From positions 62,001 to 126,000 of the forward strand of contig NZ_WHUF01000007.1 of the NCBI RefSeq assembly GCF_009380165.1: a stretch of 64,000 nucleotides of DNA, written 5' to 3'. Positions 1-7,535 of this stretch are shown piece by piece. The position numbers and the translations under genes were made by a program. The first letter of the stretch is position 1. Each line of letters begins with the position of its first letter. The notes beneath the pieces were generated by a model. That model made no database searches and was not told where the DNA came from. It worked only from the letters and a program-made list of their open reading frames with translations. This stretch comes from Rugamonas rivuli (lineage in GTDB: Bacteria; Pseudomonadota; Gammaproteobacteria; Burkholderiales; Burkholderiaceae_D).

Positions 1-421
1 CGTCGCCGCCCAGCACCGCGATCTCGCGCACGATGGTGCCGGAGATAAACTGGTATTGGTCGGACGGCGTCAGGAACAGGGTTTCGACGTCGGGCAGCAG
101 GTAGCGGTTCATGCCCGCCATCTGGAACTCGTACTCGAAGTCGGACACGGCGCGCAGGCCGCGTACGATGACGCGGGCATCATGCTCGCGCACGAAATCT
201 TTCAACAGGCCGGAGAAACTCTCGACCTTGACGTTGGGATAGTGGCCCAGGACTTCGTTGGCTATGGTCAGGCGCTCTTCCAGCGAGAAGAACGGTTTCT
301 TGTTCTTGCTGTCGGCGACACCGACCACCAGCGTGTCGAACAGACCGGATGCGCGACGCACCAGATCTTCGTGACCACGGGTCAACGGATCAAAAGTTCC
401 TGGATAAACGGCTACTACCAT
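1..421 (-). CDS. coaD: Phosphopantetheine adenylyltransferase (3' end cut by window edge)
   Basis: Transfers AMP from ATP to 4'-phosphopantetheine, the fourth step of coenzyme A synthesis, in the cytoplasm. About 140 of the usual 160 or so residues are in the window. The N-terminus MVVAVYPGTFDPLTRGHEDL carries the nucleotidyltransferase T-x-G-H signature, and the later segment around VIVRGLRAVSDFEYEFQMA is the typical CoaD substrate-binding region. The ATG at 421 is preceded by AAGGAG seven bases upstream. It lies 108 bp downstream of rsmD on the same strand, the usual rsmD-coaD order in proteobacteria. A weak -10-like CATAAT at 462-457 in the gap could give it its own promoter, but no good -35 accompanies it. 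Identity is secure; only the C-terminus is unseen. Confidence 0.97.
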   Translation of the reverse strand, partial: MVVAVYPGTFDPLTRGHEDLVRRASGLFDTLVVGVADSKNKKPFFSLEERLTIANEVLGHYPNVKVESFSGLLKDFVREHDARVIVRGLRAVSDFEYEFQMAGMNRYLLPDVETLFLTPSDQYQFISGTIVREIAVLGGD

Positions 422-529
422 CGCGGCTCCTTGCAGTGCACCAATATAGAACGCGCATTATGCCTGAAAAACCCTGTTTGCCTTAATTTGGGGCGGCTTG
501 CGGCCCTTTTAGCGGCAAATGGCGGGTGT

Positions 530-1186
530 TCAGGCAGCCGTTTGCTTGTGCTTTAACAAATGATAGAACACCATCCCGGCCTTGTCAGCCCGCAGCACTT
601 CCCACGGCGCCATCCACTCCGGCGCCGCGTCTTCTTCGAACTCCAGCGCCAGGCCGGATTCAGCGTAGATCAGGCCGCCCTCTTTCAAGATGCGCGTGCA
701 CAGCGGCAGGCAGCGTTCGAGGAATTCCTGCTGGTAAGGCGGATCGAGGAAGATCAGGTCGTACTTCTGGCCGCGCGCAATGGCCGACTGGGCCACGGCC
801 AGCGCGTCGGCGCGGATGATCTGCACATTGTCGGCTTTCAGCTTGGCCTTGATGTCTTCCAGCTGGCGCACCACCGGCACCACGGTGTCGATCATCGTTA
901 CCGATTGCGCGCCGCGGCTGGCCGCTTCGAAACCCAGCGCGCCGCTGCCGGCGAACAAGTCCAGCACTTGCGCATCGGCCCAATAGCCGTCGCGCTGGTG
1001 ATTGATCCAGTTGAACACGGTTTCGCGCACACGGTCCGGAGTCGGACGCAGGCCGGAGGCGCTCAGCACCGGCAGCGGCGTGCGCTTCCAGGCGCCGCCG
1101 ATGATGCGCACCTGGTTGCTGTGCTGGGGACCGTGGACCGGGACTTTGGCTGGTTTCGCGGGCTTGTTGGCGGGCTTCTTTGGCAT
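530..1186 (-). CDS. rsmD: 16S rRNA (guanine(966)-N(2))-methyltransferase
   Basis: SAM-dependent enzyme that methylates N2 of G966 in 16S rRNA of the small ribosomal subunit. The 218-residue protein has a basic, lysine/proline-rich N-terminus (MPKKPANKPAKPAKVP), then RIIGGAWKRTPLPV, the SAM-binding motif VLDLFAGSGALGFEA near residue 75, and the catalytic DPPY motif (LIFLDPPYQQEF) near residue 150. These are the standard RsmD signatures, and the length is normal apart from the basic N-terminal extension. It lies between a lipoprotein gene and coaD on the same strand. The rsmD-coaD pairing is common and supports the call. Confidence 0.95.
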   Translation of the reverse strand: MPKKPANKPAKPAKVPVHGPQHSNQVRIIGGAWKRTPLPVLSASGLRPTPDRVRETVFNWINHQRDGYWADAQVLDLFAGSGALGFEAASRGAQSVTMIDTVVPVVRQLEDIKAKLKADNVQIIRADALAVAQSAIARGQKYDLIFLDPPYQQEFLERCLPLCTRILKEGGLIYAESGLALEFEEDAAPEWMAPWEVLRADKAGMVFYHLLKHKQTAA

Positions 1187-1239
1187 GTGGCTGTGTTCTA
1201 AGTCATTGATTCAACAGGGGCCACTATACCATACCGGCC

Positions 1240-2136
1240 CTAGCGGGGTTCCGCCGCCAGGCTGTTGAAGTCGTCGATCCAGCCCTGCATGCGCTTGTGC
1301 GCGTGGGCTTTCTGGGCCGGCGTCGCAATCTTGATGACGGTCAAGATGAACTGCATGGTGGATTCATCGTAGGCATCGAAGAACGGTTTGCGCTCGGAAT
1401 GTTCCAGGCGCTCGAAGCTGTCCTTGATCAGCGTGTGGATCAGCGCCATCGTCGCTTCCTTGCTCAGTTTTTCGCGCTGCACCTTTTGCACCAGCGTCAG
1501 GATGTTCTTCTGGCGGCGCATGCGCTCGTCGAGCCAGATATCGTTGTCCAGCGGGCGTGCGTCGGAGGCGCGGCGGATCTGGGCTTCCTGCTCGGCGTTG
1601 AAGGGGCCGAACCACAGCTCGAATTGCTCCATCGATTTTTTATAGCGGAACTTCTGCTGGGCTTCCTTGTCGCCCTTCATATTCTTCTTGCGGAACTCGA
1701 CGTTATTGGCAGTGAACTTTTTTTCCAGCGCGGCGATCTGCTCTGGTTGCAGCGAACGTGCCAGGTCGGCCAGCTCGGGCAAGGCCTTGAACAGCAGCAG
1801 CTGGGTGCGGCGTTTGATTTCGTCGTAATTGTTGGCCAGGTCGGCCACGGTGGGATTGCCGGCCAGCTGGCGCTGTCCGGTCTGCAGAATCTGCGTGTAG
1901 TCATGCAACTGGGTCTTGCGATGCCAGTGGAACAGCTCGTCGATATCCTTCTTGACCCAGACTTTCTGATCGCTGTTGAGGTCGACGTAAGCGTCCAGCC
2001 ACCAGTACAGCAGCGTATCGCCGTGGTTGTAGGCCAGGCGCAGCGAACTGCAGCCGGCCAGCACCGCCATCAGGACGATCAGGAAAACCCGGCGCAGTGC
2101 GGGGCTGTGGATATCTGGCATGTTAAACTTTCGCAT
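1240..2136 (-). CDS. DUF6279-type lipoprotein
   Basis: Predicted outer-membrane or periplasmic lipoprotein of unknown function. A signal peptide with a lipobox (VFLIVLMAVLAGC) is followed by a mature part rich in charged helices. The motif LAYNHGDTLLYWWLDAYVDL just after the lipobox resembles the DUF6279 family as I remember it. No catalytic motif is visible. Two starts are possible: ATG at 2136, preceded by AAGAAAG, or ATG at 2121, which gives a shorter signal peptide. The gene is divergent from glmU with only about 26-41 bp between starts, so promoters must overlap coding sequence. It runs towards rsmD with a gap of 53 bp. Confidence 0.75.
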   Translation of the reverse strand: MRKFNMPDIHSPALRRVFLIVLMAVLAGCSSLRLAYNHGDTLLYWWLDAYVDLNSDQKVWVKKDIDELFHWHRKTQLHDYTQILQTGQRQLAGNPTVADLANNYDEIKRRTQLLLFKALPELADLARSLQPEQIAALEKKFTANNVEFRKKNMKGDKEAQQKFRYKKSMEQFELWFGPFNAEQEAQIRRASDARPLDNDIWLDERMRRQKNILTLVQKVQREKLSKEATMALIHTLIKDSFERLEHSERKPFFDAYDESTMQFILTVIKIATPAQKAHAHKRMQGWIDDFNSLAAEPR

Positions 2137-2162
2137 TGATTAACTTTCTTGATTTGGCACCT

Positions 2163-3527
2163 ATGAATGTAGTTATCCTCGCAGCAGGCATGGGCAAGCG
2201 CATGCAATCGGCCTTGCCAAAAGTGTTGCATCCGCTGGCGGGCAAGCCGCTGTTGTCGCATGTTCTGGATACGGCCCGCAGCCTGTCTGCCAGCCGATTA
2301 TGCGTGATTTACGGTCATGGGGGCGCAGCCGTGCTGGACATGCTGGCCAAGCAGCCGGAAAAGGTCGCCACCGCCCTGCAGGAACCACAGCTGGGCACGG
2401 GCCACGCCGTCATGCAGGCCTTGCCGGAGCTGGACGACAGCGCCGCCACCCTGATCTTGTACGGCGACGTGCCGCTGACCACCGCCGCCTCGCTGCAAGC
2501 GCTGGTGGACGTGGCCGGCAAGGACAAGCTGGGCATCCTGACCGTGGTGCAGGACGATCCGACCGGGCTCGGCCGCATCGTCCGCGAGAACGGCGAAATT
2601 GTCCGCATCGTCGAGCAAAAAGATGCGAACGAGGCCGAACGTGCCATTAAAGAGATCAACAGCGGCATCCTGGTGGTGCCTACCGCGCGCCTCAAGCAAT
2701 GGCTGGGCGCGCTGAAGAACAACAATGCCCAGGGCGAGTACTACCTGACCGACATCGTCGCGATGGCGGTGGCGGACGGCGTGCCTGTGGTGTCGGCCCA
2801 GCCGTCGGCGCAGTGGGAAGTGGCCGGCGTCAACAGCAAGGTGCAGCTGGCCGAGCTGGAGCGCATCCACCAGGGCAATATCGCCCTGAAACTGCTGGAA
2901 CAGGGCGTGACGCTGATGGACCCTGCCCGCCTCGACGTGCGTGGCGAGTTGATCTGCGGCCGCGACGTCACCATCGATGTCGGCTGCGTGTTCGAAGGCA
3001 AGGTCGAACTGGCGGACGGCGTGCGCGTCGGCCCGCATAGCGTCATCATCAACTCCCGCATCCTGGCCGGTGCGCAGATCAAGCCGTTCTGCCATATCGA
3101 AGAGGCGGTGGTGGGCGAAGTGTCCATCATCGGCCCTTACGCGCGCCTGCGCCCCGGCACCGTGCTGGCCGAGGATGTGCATGTGGGTAACTTCGTCGAA
3201 ATCAAAAACGGCCAGGTCGCCGCGCACAGCAAGGCCAACCACCTGGCCTACATCGGCGACGCGACTATCGGTTCGCGCGTCAACATCGGCGCCGGCACCA
3301 TCACCTGCAATTACGATGGTGTGAACAAGTTCCGCACCGTGATCGAAGACGACGCCTTCATCGGCAGCGACAGCCAGCTGGTGGCGCCCGTCACCGTCGG
3401 CAAGGGCGCGACCCTGGGCGCCGGCACCACGCTGACCAAGGATGCGCCGGCCGGCAAGCTGACGATTTCGCGCGCGCGCCAGATCACCATCGACGGCTGG
3501 AGCCGCCCGGTGAAAAAGCCGAAGTAA
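2163..3527 (+). CDS. glmU: Bifunctional UDP-N-acetylglucosamine pyrophosphorylase / glucosamine-1-phosphate N-acetyltransferase
   Basis: Makes UDP-GlcNAc for peptidoglycan and lipopolysaccharide in two steps: acetylation of glucosamine-1-phosphate, then uridylation. The 454 residues match the family's usual length (about 456). The N-terminal Rossmann-like domain opens with MNVVILAAGMGKRMQSALPK (the L-x-x-G-x-G-T/K-R-M nucleotide motif). The C-terminal half is a left-handed beta-helix of hexapeptide repeats, containing NHLAYIGDATIGSRVNIGAG and TITCNYDG. The ATG at 2163 is chosen because the family begins at that point; an upstream in-frame TTG at 2136 adds nine unsupported residues. A strong terminator follows. 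Together with glmS (4500) it supplies the amino-sugar precursor pathway. Confidence 0.98.
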   Translation: MNVVILAAGMGKRMQSALPKVLHPLAGKPLLSHVLDTARSLSASRLCVIYGHGGAAVLDMLAKQPEKVATALQEPQLGTGHAVMQALPELDDSAATLILYGDVPLTTAASLQALVDVAGKDKLGILTVVQDDPTGLGRIVRENGEIVRIVEQKDANEAERAIKEINSGILVVPTARLKQWLGALKNNNAQGEYYLTDIVAMAVADGVPVVSAQPSAQWEVAGVNSKVQLAELERIHQGNIALKLLEQGVTLMDPARLDVRGELICGRDVTIDVGCVFEGKVELADGVRVGPHSVIINSRILAGAQIKPFCHIEEAVVGEVSIIGPYARLRPGTVLAEDVHVGNFVEIKNGQVAAHSKANHLAYIGDATIGSRVNIGAGTITCNYDGVNKFRTVIEDDAFIGSDSQLVAPVTVGKGATLGAGTTLTKDAPAGKLTISRARQITIDGWSRPVKKPK

Positions 3528-3546
3528 GCGCTCAGTGCCTCAAGCA

Positions 3547-3573
3547 AAGCCGGGATACGTCCCGGCTTTTTTT
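3547..3573 (+). terminator. Rho-independent terminator of glmU
   Basis: Nine-base-pair stem AAGCCGGGA / TCCCGGCTT with a TACG tetraloop, followed by a run of T. It starts 19 bp after the glmU stop codon. Confidence 0.9.
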
Positions 3574-3584
3574 ATCCCTAGCAT

Positions 3585-3903
3585 TGTGGATAACGATGTG
3601 GAGAAGCCTGCGTACAAGCCCTGCAAAAGCCACGTATAAGCCGGGGAAAAGTATTGGACAACCTCGCTTGCATGAATAAAGCGACCCCGCGCCATGGCCT
3701 GCAGCCCCGCTTCCGGCCATATTGTGGGTAAGCCTGTGGGAAATCGTGTGAGTAATTCAGGATAACTTTTTATTGTGGATAAGCTTGGGTATAAGCCCGT
3801 GCATAGCCCTTGGAAAAGCCATGGAAAAGGCGGGAAAACATTTCCCGCTCATAATCCGGTGTGGATAAACCTGTGTAAAAGCACCTGAACAAGCCGGGGA
3901 TAA
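3585..3903. repeat. Cluster of DnaA-box-like repeats in the glmU-lrp intergenic region
   Basis: This gene-free stretch (about 330 bp) contains three exact copies of TGTGGATAA, the reverse complement of the DnaA box TTATCCACA, at 3585-3593, 3774-3782 and 3860-3868. A one-mismatch copy, TGTGGGTAA, lies at 3723-3731. Between them are many degenerate units ending in AAGCC (for example GTACAAGCC, CAAAAGCC, GTATAAGCC at 3609-3642), spaced 11-12 bp apart, about one helical turn. All copies point the same way. The layout looks like the DnaA-box arrays of betaproteobacterial origins, but no dnaA, dnaN or rpmH lies in the window. It could be a DnaA-titration site, an origin-derived remnant or part of the true origin. 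I see no coding potential here. Confidence 0.6.
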
Positions 3904-3907
3904 ACGG

Positions 3908-4360
3908 CTAAACCGCGATCCGCGTCTCGAATTTGCTGCGAAAAGTGGAAAAGTAGGCTTTGACGTTGCGCACATTGGTCTGCGTCGCGAACAAACGGTG
4001 GGCCAGCGCGTGATAGGCTGGCATGTCCTCCACCTGGACGATCAGCACGAAGTCCGGCCCCGGCGCCACGCGGTAGCATTGCAGCACGGCGTCGTCGGCC
4101 GCCACATGGGCTTCGAACTCGGCCATGCGTTCGGCGGCCTGGATATCCAGCGAGATTTCCACAATCGCCGTCAGGCTGGGGCCGACCTTCTCCGGCGCCA
4201 CGATGGCGACCTGGCGCTGGATCACGCCGCTTTCAGTCAGGTGCTTGACCCGGCGCAGGCAAGTGGGCGCCGATACGTGGACGGCCAGCGCCAGCTCGCT
4301 GTTTGTTTGCGAAGAATCAACTTGCAGCGCATTCAAAATGCGACGATCTATCTCATCCAT
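3908..4360 (-). CDS. Lrp/AsnC family transcriptional regulator
   Basis: 150-residue DNA-binding protein with the standard two-part Lrp architecture. The N-terminal winged helix-turn-helix (MDEIDRRILNALQVDSSQTN, then APTCLRRVKHL as recognition helix) is followed by an alpha/beta RAM domain that normally binds an amino acid or other small ligand and forms octamers. The gene lies between glmU and glmS but is divergent from glmS. I recall the same order in other Burkholderiales. A 15-bp Lrp-type palindrome lies 18 bp upstream of its ATG, consistent with autoregulation and perhaps control of glmS. The ligand is not predictable from sequence. Confidence 0.92.
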   Translation of the reverse strand: MDEIDRRILNALQVDSSQTNSELALAVHVSAPTCLRRVKHLTESGVIQRQVAIVAPEKVGPSLTAIVEISLDIQAAERMAEFEAHVAADDAVLQCYRVAPGPDFVLIVQVEDMPAYHALAHRLFATQTNVRNVKAYFSTFRSKFETRIAV

Positions 4361-4378
4361 GAAAATAATCCTCGAAAA

Positions 4379-4420
4379 TGAAATAATATTTCACGATAAC
4401 AGTGTGGTGAAAGAATATTC
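4379..4420. promoter_or_regulatory. Putative Lrp/AsnC operator pair between lrp-type gene and glmS
   Basis: TGAAATAATATTTCA (4379-4393) is a perfect inverted repeat with 7-bp arms around one base, and it has the length and AT-rich centre of known Lrp/AsnC sites. A second palindrome, GAATATTC (4413-4420), is centred about 30.5 bp away, close to three helical turns, as expected for a multimeric Lrp protein binding one DNA face. The location between the divergent regulator gene and glmS supports the assignment. Binding is inferred. Confidence 0.55.
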
Positions 4421-4499
4421 CAAAATATACAGGATTTAGAAAGCTTATTTCAGAAGTCCTGCTCTAGCATGGCTACACTTATTTTTAGCGAGGTTTTCC

Positions 4500-6329
4500 A
4501 TGTGCGGCATAGTCGGCGCGGTAGCGCAGCGTAACATCACCCCTATCCTGATCGAAGGCCTGAAGCGCCTGGAATACCGCGGCTATGATTCCTGCGGCGT
4601 CGCCCTGCACGTGGACGGCCAGTTGCAGCGCTCGCGCAGCACCTCGCGCGTGGCCGACCTGGAAAAGCAGATCGCCGAAGTCGGCATGCAAGGCTTCACC
4701 GGCATCGCCCACACCCGCTGGGCCACGCACGGCGCCCCGGCTTCGCACAATGCCCACCCGCACTTCTCGCCATCGACCGAGCAGGCGCGCATCGCCCTGG
4801 TCCACAACGGCATCATTGAAAACCACGACGAACTGCGCGCCGAACTGACCGCGCTCGGCTACGTCTTCCAGAGCCAGACCGACACCGAAGTGATCGCCCA
4901 CCTGGTCGACCACATGTACAACGGCGACCTGTTCGAAACCGTCCAGCTGGCCGTCAAACGCCTGCACGGCGCGTATGCGATCGCCGTGTTCGCCCGCGAA
5001 GAACCGCACCGCGTGATCGCCGCGCGCCAGGGTTCGCCGCTGATCGTCGGCCTGGGCCAGGGTGAAAACTTCGTCGCCTCGGACGCGATGGCGCTGGCCG
5101 GCACCACCGACCAGATCATCTACCTGGAAGAAGGCGACGTGGTCGACCTGCAACTGGCCCGCACCTGGATCGTCGACGTCGACGGCAAGCCGGTCACGCG
5201 CGAAGTCAAAACCGTGCAGGCGCACACCGGCGCGGCCGAGCTGGGCCCGTACCGCCACTACATGCAGAAGGAAATCTTCGAACAGCCGCGCGTTATCGGC
5301 GACACGCTCGAAGGCGTCACCGGCATCATGCCGGAACTGTTCGGCGACGGCGCCTACAACGTCTTCAAGCAGATCGACCGCGTGCTGATCCTGGCCTGCG
5401 GCACCAGCTACTACTCCGGCCTGACCGCCAAGTACTGGATCGAATCGGTGGCCAAGATCCCGGTCAACGTCGAGATCGCCAGCGAATACCGCTACCGCGA
5501 CAGCGTGCCGCACCCGAACACGCTGGTGGTGACGATCTCGCAAAGCGGCGAAACCGCCGACACCCTGGCCGCACTGAAGCACGCCCGCAGCCTGGGCATG
5601 GAACACACGCTGACCATCTGCAACGTCGCCACCAGCGCCATGGTGCGCGAATGCAAACTGGCCTACATCACCCGCGCCGGCGTCGAAGTGGGCGTGGCGT
5701 CGACCAAGGCCTTCACCACCCAGCTGGCCGCGCTGTTCCTGCTGACCCTGTCGCTGGCGCAAGTCAACGGCCGCCTGACCGACGAGGAAGAAGAGCAGCA
5801 CCTGAAAGCCATGCGCCACCTGCCGGTTGCGATCTCGGCCGTGCTGGCGCTGGAGCCGCAGATCATCGCCTGGTCGGAAGATTTCGCCCGCAAGGAAAAC
5901 GCACTGTTCCTCGGCCGCGGCATGCACTACCCGATCGCCCTGGAAGGCGCGCTGAAGCTGAAAGAGATTTCCTACATCCACGCCGAAGCCTATCCGGCAG
6001 GCGAACTGAAGCACGGCCCGCTGGCGCTGGTGACGGAAGAAATGCCGGTCGTGACGATCGCGCCGAACGATGCGCTGATCGAGAAGCTGAAATCCAACAT
6101 GCAGGAAGTACGCGCGCGCGGCGGCCAGCTGTACGTGTTTGCCGACGTCGACTCGCGCATCACCTCGGGCGAGGGCGTGCACGTGATCCGTCTGCCGGAA
6201 CACTACGGCCTGCTGTCGCCTATCCTGCACGTTGTATCGCTGCAGCTGCTGGCCTACCACTCGGCGCTGGCACGCGGCACCGATGTGGACAAGCCGCGCA
6301 ATCTGGCGAAGTCGGTCACGGTCGAGTAA
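4500..6329 (+). CDS. glmS: Glutamine-fructose-6-phosphate aminotransferase (isomerizing)
   Basis: First committed enzyme of the hexosamine pathway: glutamine plus fructose-6-phosphate gives glucosamine-6-phosphate. The 609 residues match the family. The start MCGIVGAVAQRN exposes Cys2 as the N-terminal nucleophile of the class II glutaminase domain, with THGAPASHNAHP as the glutamine-binding loop. Two SIS isomerase domains follow (ACGTSYYSGLTAKYW, then GRGMHYPIALEGALKLKEIS), and the protein ends AKSVTVE, as GlmS proteins do. GAGG lies just before the ATG. It is preceded by the Lrp-type palindromes and followed by a strong terminator. I saw no ribozyme-like element before it. Confidence 0.98.
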   Translation: MCGIVGAVAQRNITPILIEGLKRLEYRGYDSCGVALHVDGQLQRSRSTSRVADLEKQIAEVGMQGFTGIAHTRWATHGAPASHNAHPHFSPSTEQARIALVHNGIIENHDELRAELTALGYVFQSQTDTEVIAHLVDHMYNGDLFETVQLAVKRLHGAYAIAVFAREEPHRVIAARQGSPLIVGLGQGENFVASDAMALAGTTDQIIYLEEGDVVDLQLARTWIVDVDGKPVTREVKTVQAHTGAAELGPYRHYMQKEIFEQPRVIGDTLEGVTGIMPELFGDGAYNVFKQIDRVLILACGTSYYSGLTAKYWIESVAKIPVNVEIASEYRYRDSVPHPNTLVVTISQSGETADTLAALKHARSLGMEHTLTICNVATSAMVRECKLAYITRAGVEVGVASTKAFTTQLAALFLLTLSLAQVNGRLTDEEEEQHLKAMRHLPVAISAVLALEPQIIAWSEDFARKENALFLGRGMHYPIALEGALKLKEISYIHAEAYPAGELKHGPLALVTEEMPVVTIAPNDALIEKLKSNMQEVRARGGQLYVFADVDSRITSGEGVHVIRLPEHYGLLSPILHVVSLQLLAYHSALARGTDVDKPRNLAKSVTVE

Positions 6330-6355
6330 GGCTGGCGACAGACCTGCACCAAAAG

Positions 6356-6383
6356 CGCAGCCCTCTCGGGCTGCGTTTTTTTT
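6356..6383 (+). terminator. Rho-independent terminator of glmS
   Basis: Stem CGCAGCCC / GGGCTGCG with a TCTC loop, followed by eight T residues. It starts 27 bp after the glmS stop. Confidence 0.9.
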
Positions 6384-6419
6384 GTCGAGGCTTCCGGCAT
6401 TCAATGTTAATATTATTGC

Positions 6420-7535
6420 ATGCTAAAAACACTACAATCTGCACGGGCGCTGGCTGCCATCAGTGTCGCCGCCTTCCATCTGTCGATCGCCATGGGATTG
6501 CCGCGCTACGGCGGCGAGCAGGTCTTTTTTGACTGGACGCGCCACATAGGCGGGGTGCGGTTCTTCTTTGTCTTGTCCGGCTTTATTATTCTGTTTGCCC
6601 ATCACCGCGAGATAGGCCAGCCGTCCGCGTGGTGGCCGTATATCTACCGGCGCTTCATTCGCCTGTATCCCATCTATTGGCTATATAACATCCCATTTTG
6701 CCTGCTGGTGGCGGCAGGCTTTGGCACCGATGCGCGCATTCCCTCCAGCTTGGGCGATTGGATAACATCATTCACCTTGATACGATTCACCGCCGCCGTC
6801 ACACCATTGACGGTGGCGTGGAGCTTGTTTCACGAGGTGGCCTTTTATGCCGTGTTCTCGCTGTTGATTTTGAACCGGCGCCTGGGCATGGCGGGATTTG
6901 CCGCGGCCGCCGTGTTCTGCGTCATTTACTACAACTATCCGAGCGTAGCGGAGCGCAACGCGGGCAATGTCTATACCGCTGCCTTTAATTTGTATTTCCT
7001 GTTCGGCATGGGGGCGTTCTACCTGTACCGGTGCGGCGGGCGCGGCTGGATCGAGCTGGCGGCTGGCGTGGGGATATCGATAGCCGCACTCGTGGCCCCG
7101 CCACTGCCCCACGAGCTGTCCTATCTGGTGCTGATACTGGGCTTTGCTTTCCTGCTGGCCGGAGCGGCCAAGCTGGAGACGGCACAATATTTCCGCGTAC
7201 CCGCCGTCCTGGTCGCACTGGGGAACGCGTCCTATACCATCTACCTGATCCACGAGCAGCTCCAGGGCTTGCTGCTGAAGCTGCTGATCAGGAGCCACCT
7301 GGCGGCGCTGATCGGTCCCCGCTGCACCTATCTGCTGGTATTGCTGGGTGCCGTAGGCCTGGGGTATGCGGTCTACCTGGCTATCGAACGGCCGCTGACG
7401 GAGGCTCTGCGTCGACGCTATCGAGCAGCTCGCGGTAGCGGGAGTGTAGTCCAAGCAGTACCGTCTTCGCCGTGTACGGAGCTGCCTGCTGCTGGCATGC
7501 CCACGGATCCGACGGCTGCGACAAAATCTGCCTGA
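6420..7535 (+). CDS. Acyltransferase family 3 membrane protein
   Basis: Integral membrane acyltransferase (371 residues, about ten hydrophobic segments) of the family that O-acetylates or O-acylates sugars on surface polysaccharides, lipopolysaccharide or peptidoglycan. Family signatures visible are LQSARALAAISVAAFHLSI with its conserved histidine at the N-terminus, FFFVLSGFIILF, YIYRRFIRLYPIYW, and the closing motif YLAIERPLTEAL. The roughly 50 residues after that motif are unconserved-looking and are encoded opposite the end of the convergent glycosyltransferase gene (7381-7535). The substrate is unknown. The neighbouring glycosyltransferase suggests glycan modification, but the two genes are on opposite strands. 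Confidence 0.88.
   Translation: MLKTLQSARALAAISVAAFHLSIAMGLPRYGGEQVFFDWTRHIGGVRFFFVLSGFIILFAHHREIGQPSAWWPYIYRRFIRLYPIYWLYNIPFCLLVAAGFGTDARIPSSLGDWITSFTLIRFTAAVTPLTVAWSLFHEVAFYAVFSLLILNRRLGMAGFAAAAVFCVIYYNYPSVAERNAGNVYTAAFNLYFLFGMGAFYLYRCGGRGWIELAAGVGISIAALVAPPLPHELSYLVLILGFAFLLAGAAKLETAQYFRVPAVLVALGNASYTIYLIHEQLQGLLLKLLIRSHLAALIGPRCTYLLVLLGAVGLGYAVYLAIERPLTEALRRRYRAARGSGSVVQAVPSSPCTELPAAGMPTDPTAATKSA

Noticed and set aside
2136..2162. TTG at 2136 as the start of glmU
   Set aside because: It would add nine residues not seen in the family and overlap the divergent lipoprotein start; ATG at 2163 begins exactly at the conserved VVILAAG strand.
4439..4499. glmS ribozyme or leader element
   Set aside because: Only about 60 bp separate the palindromes from the ATG, with no conserved ribozyme core; such ribozymes are typical of Firmicutes.
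4485..6404. Long open frame on the minus strand opposite glmS
   Set aside because: Same GC-driven artefact: rich in Arg, Gln, Asp and Val with no recognisable motif, while glmS on the plus strand is unmistakable.
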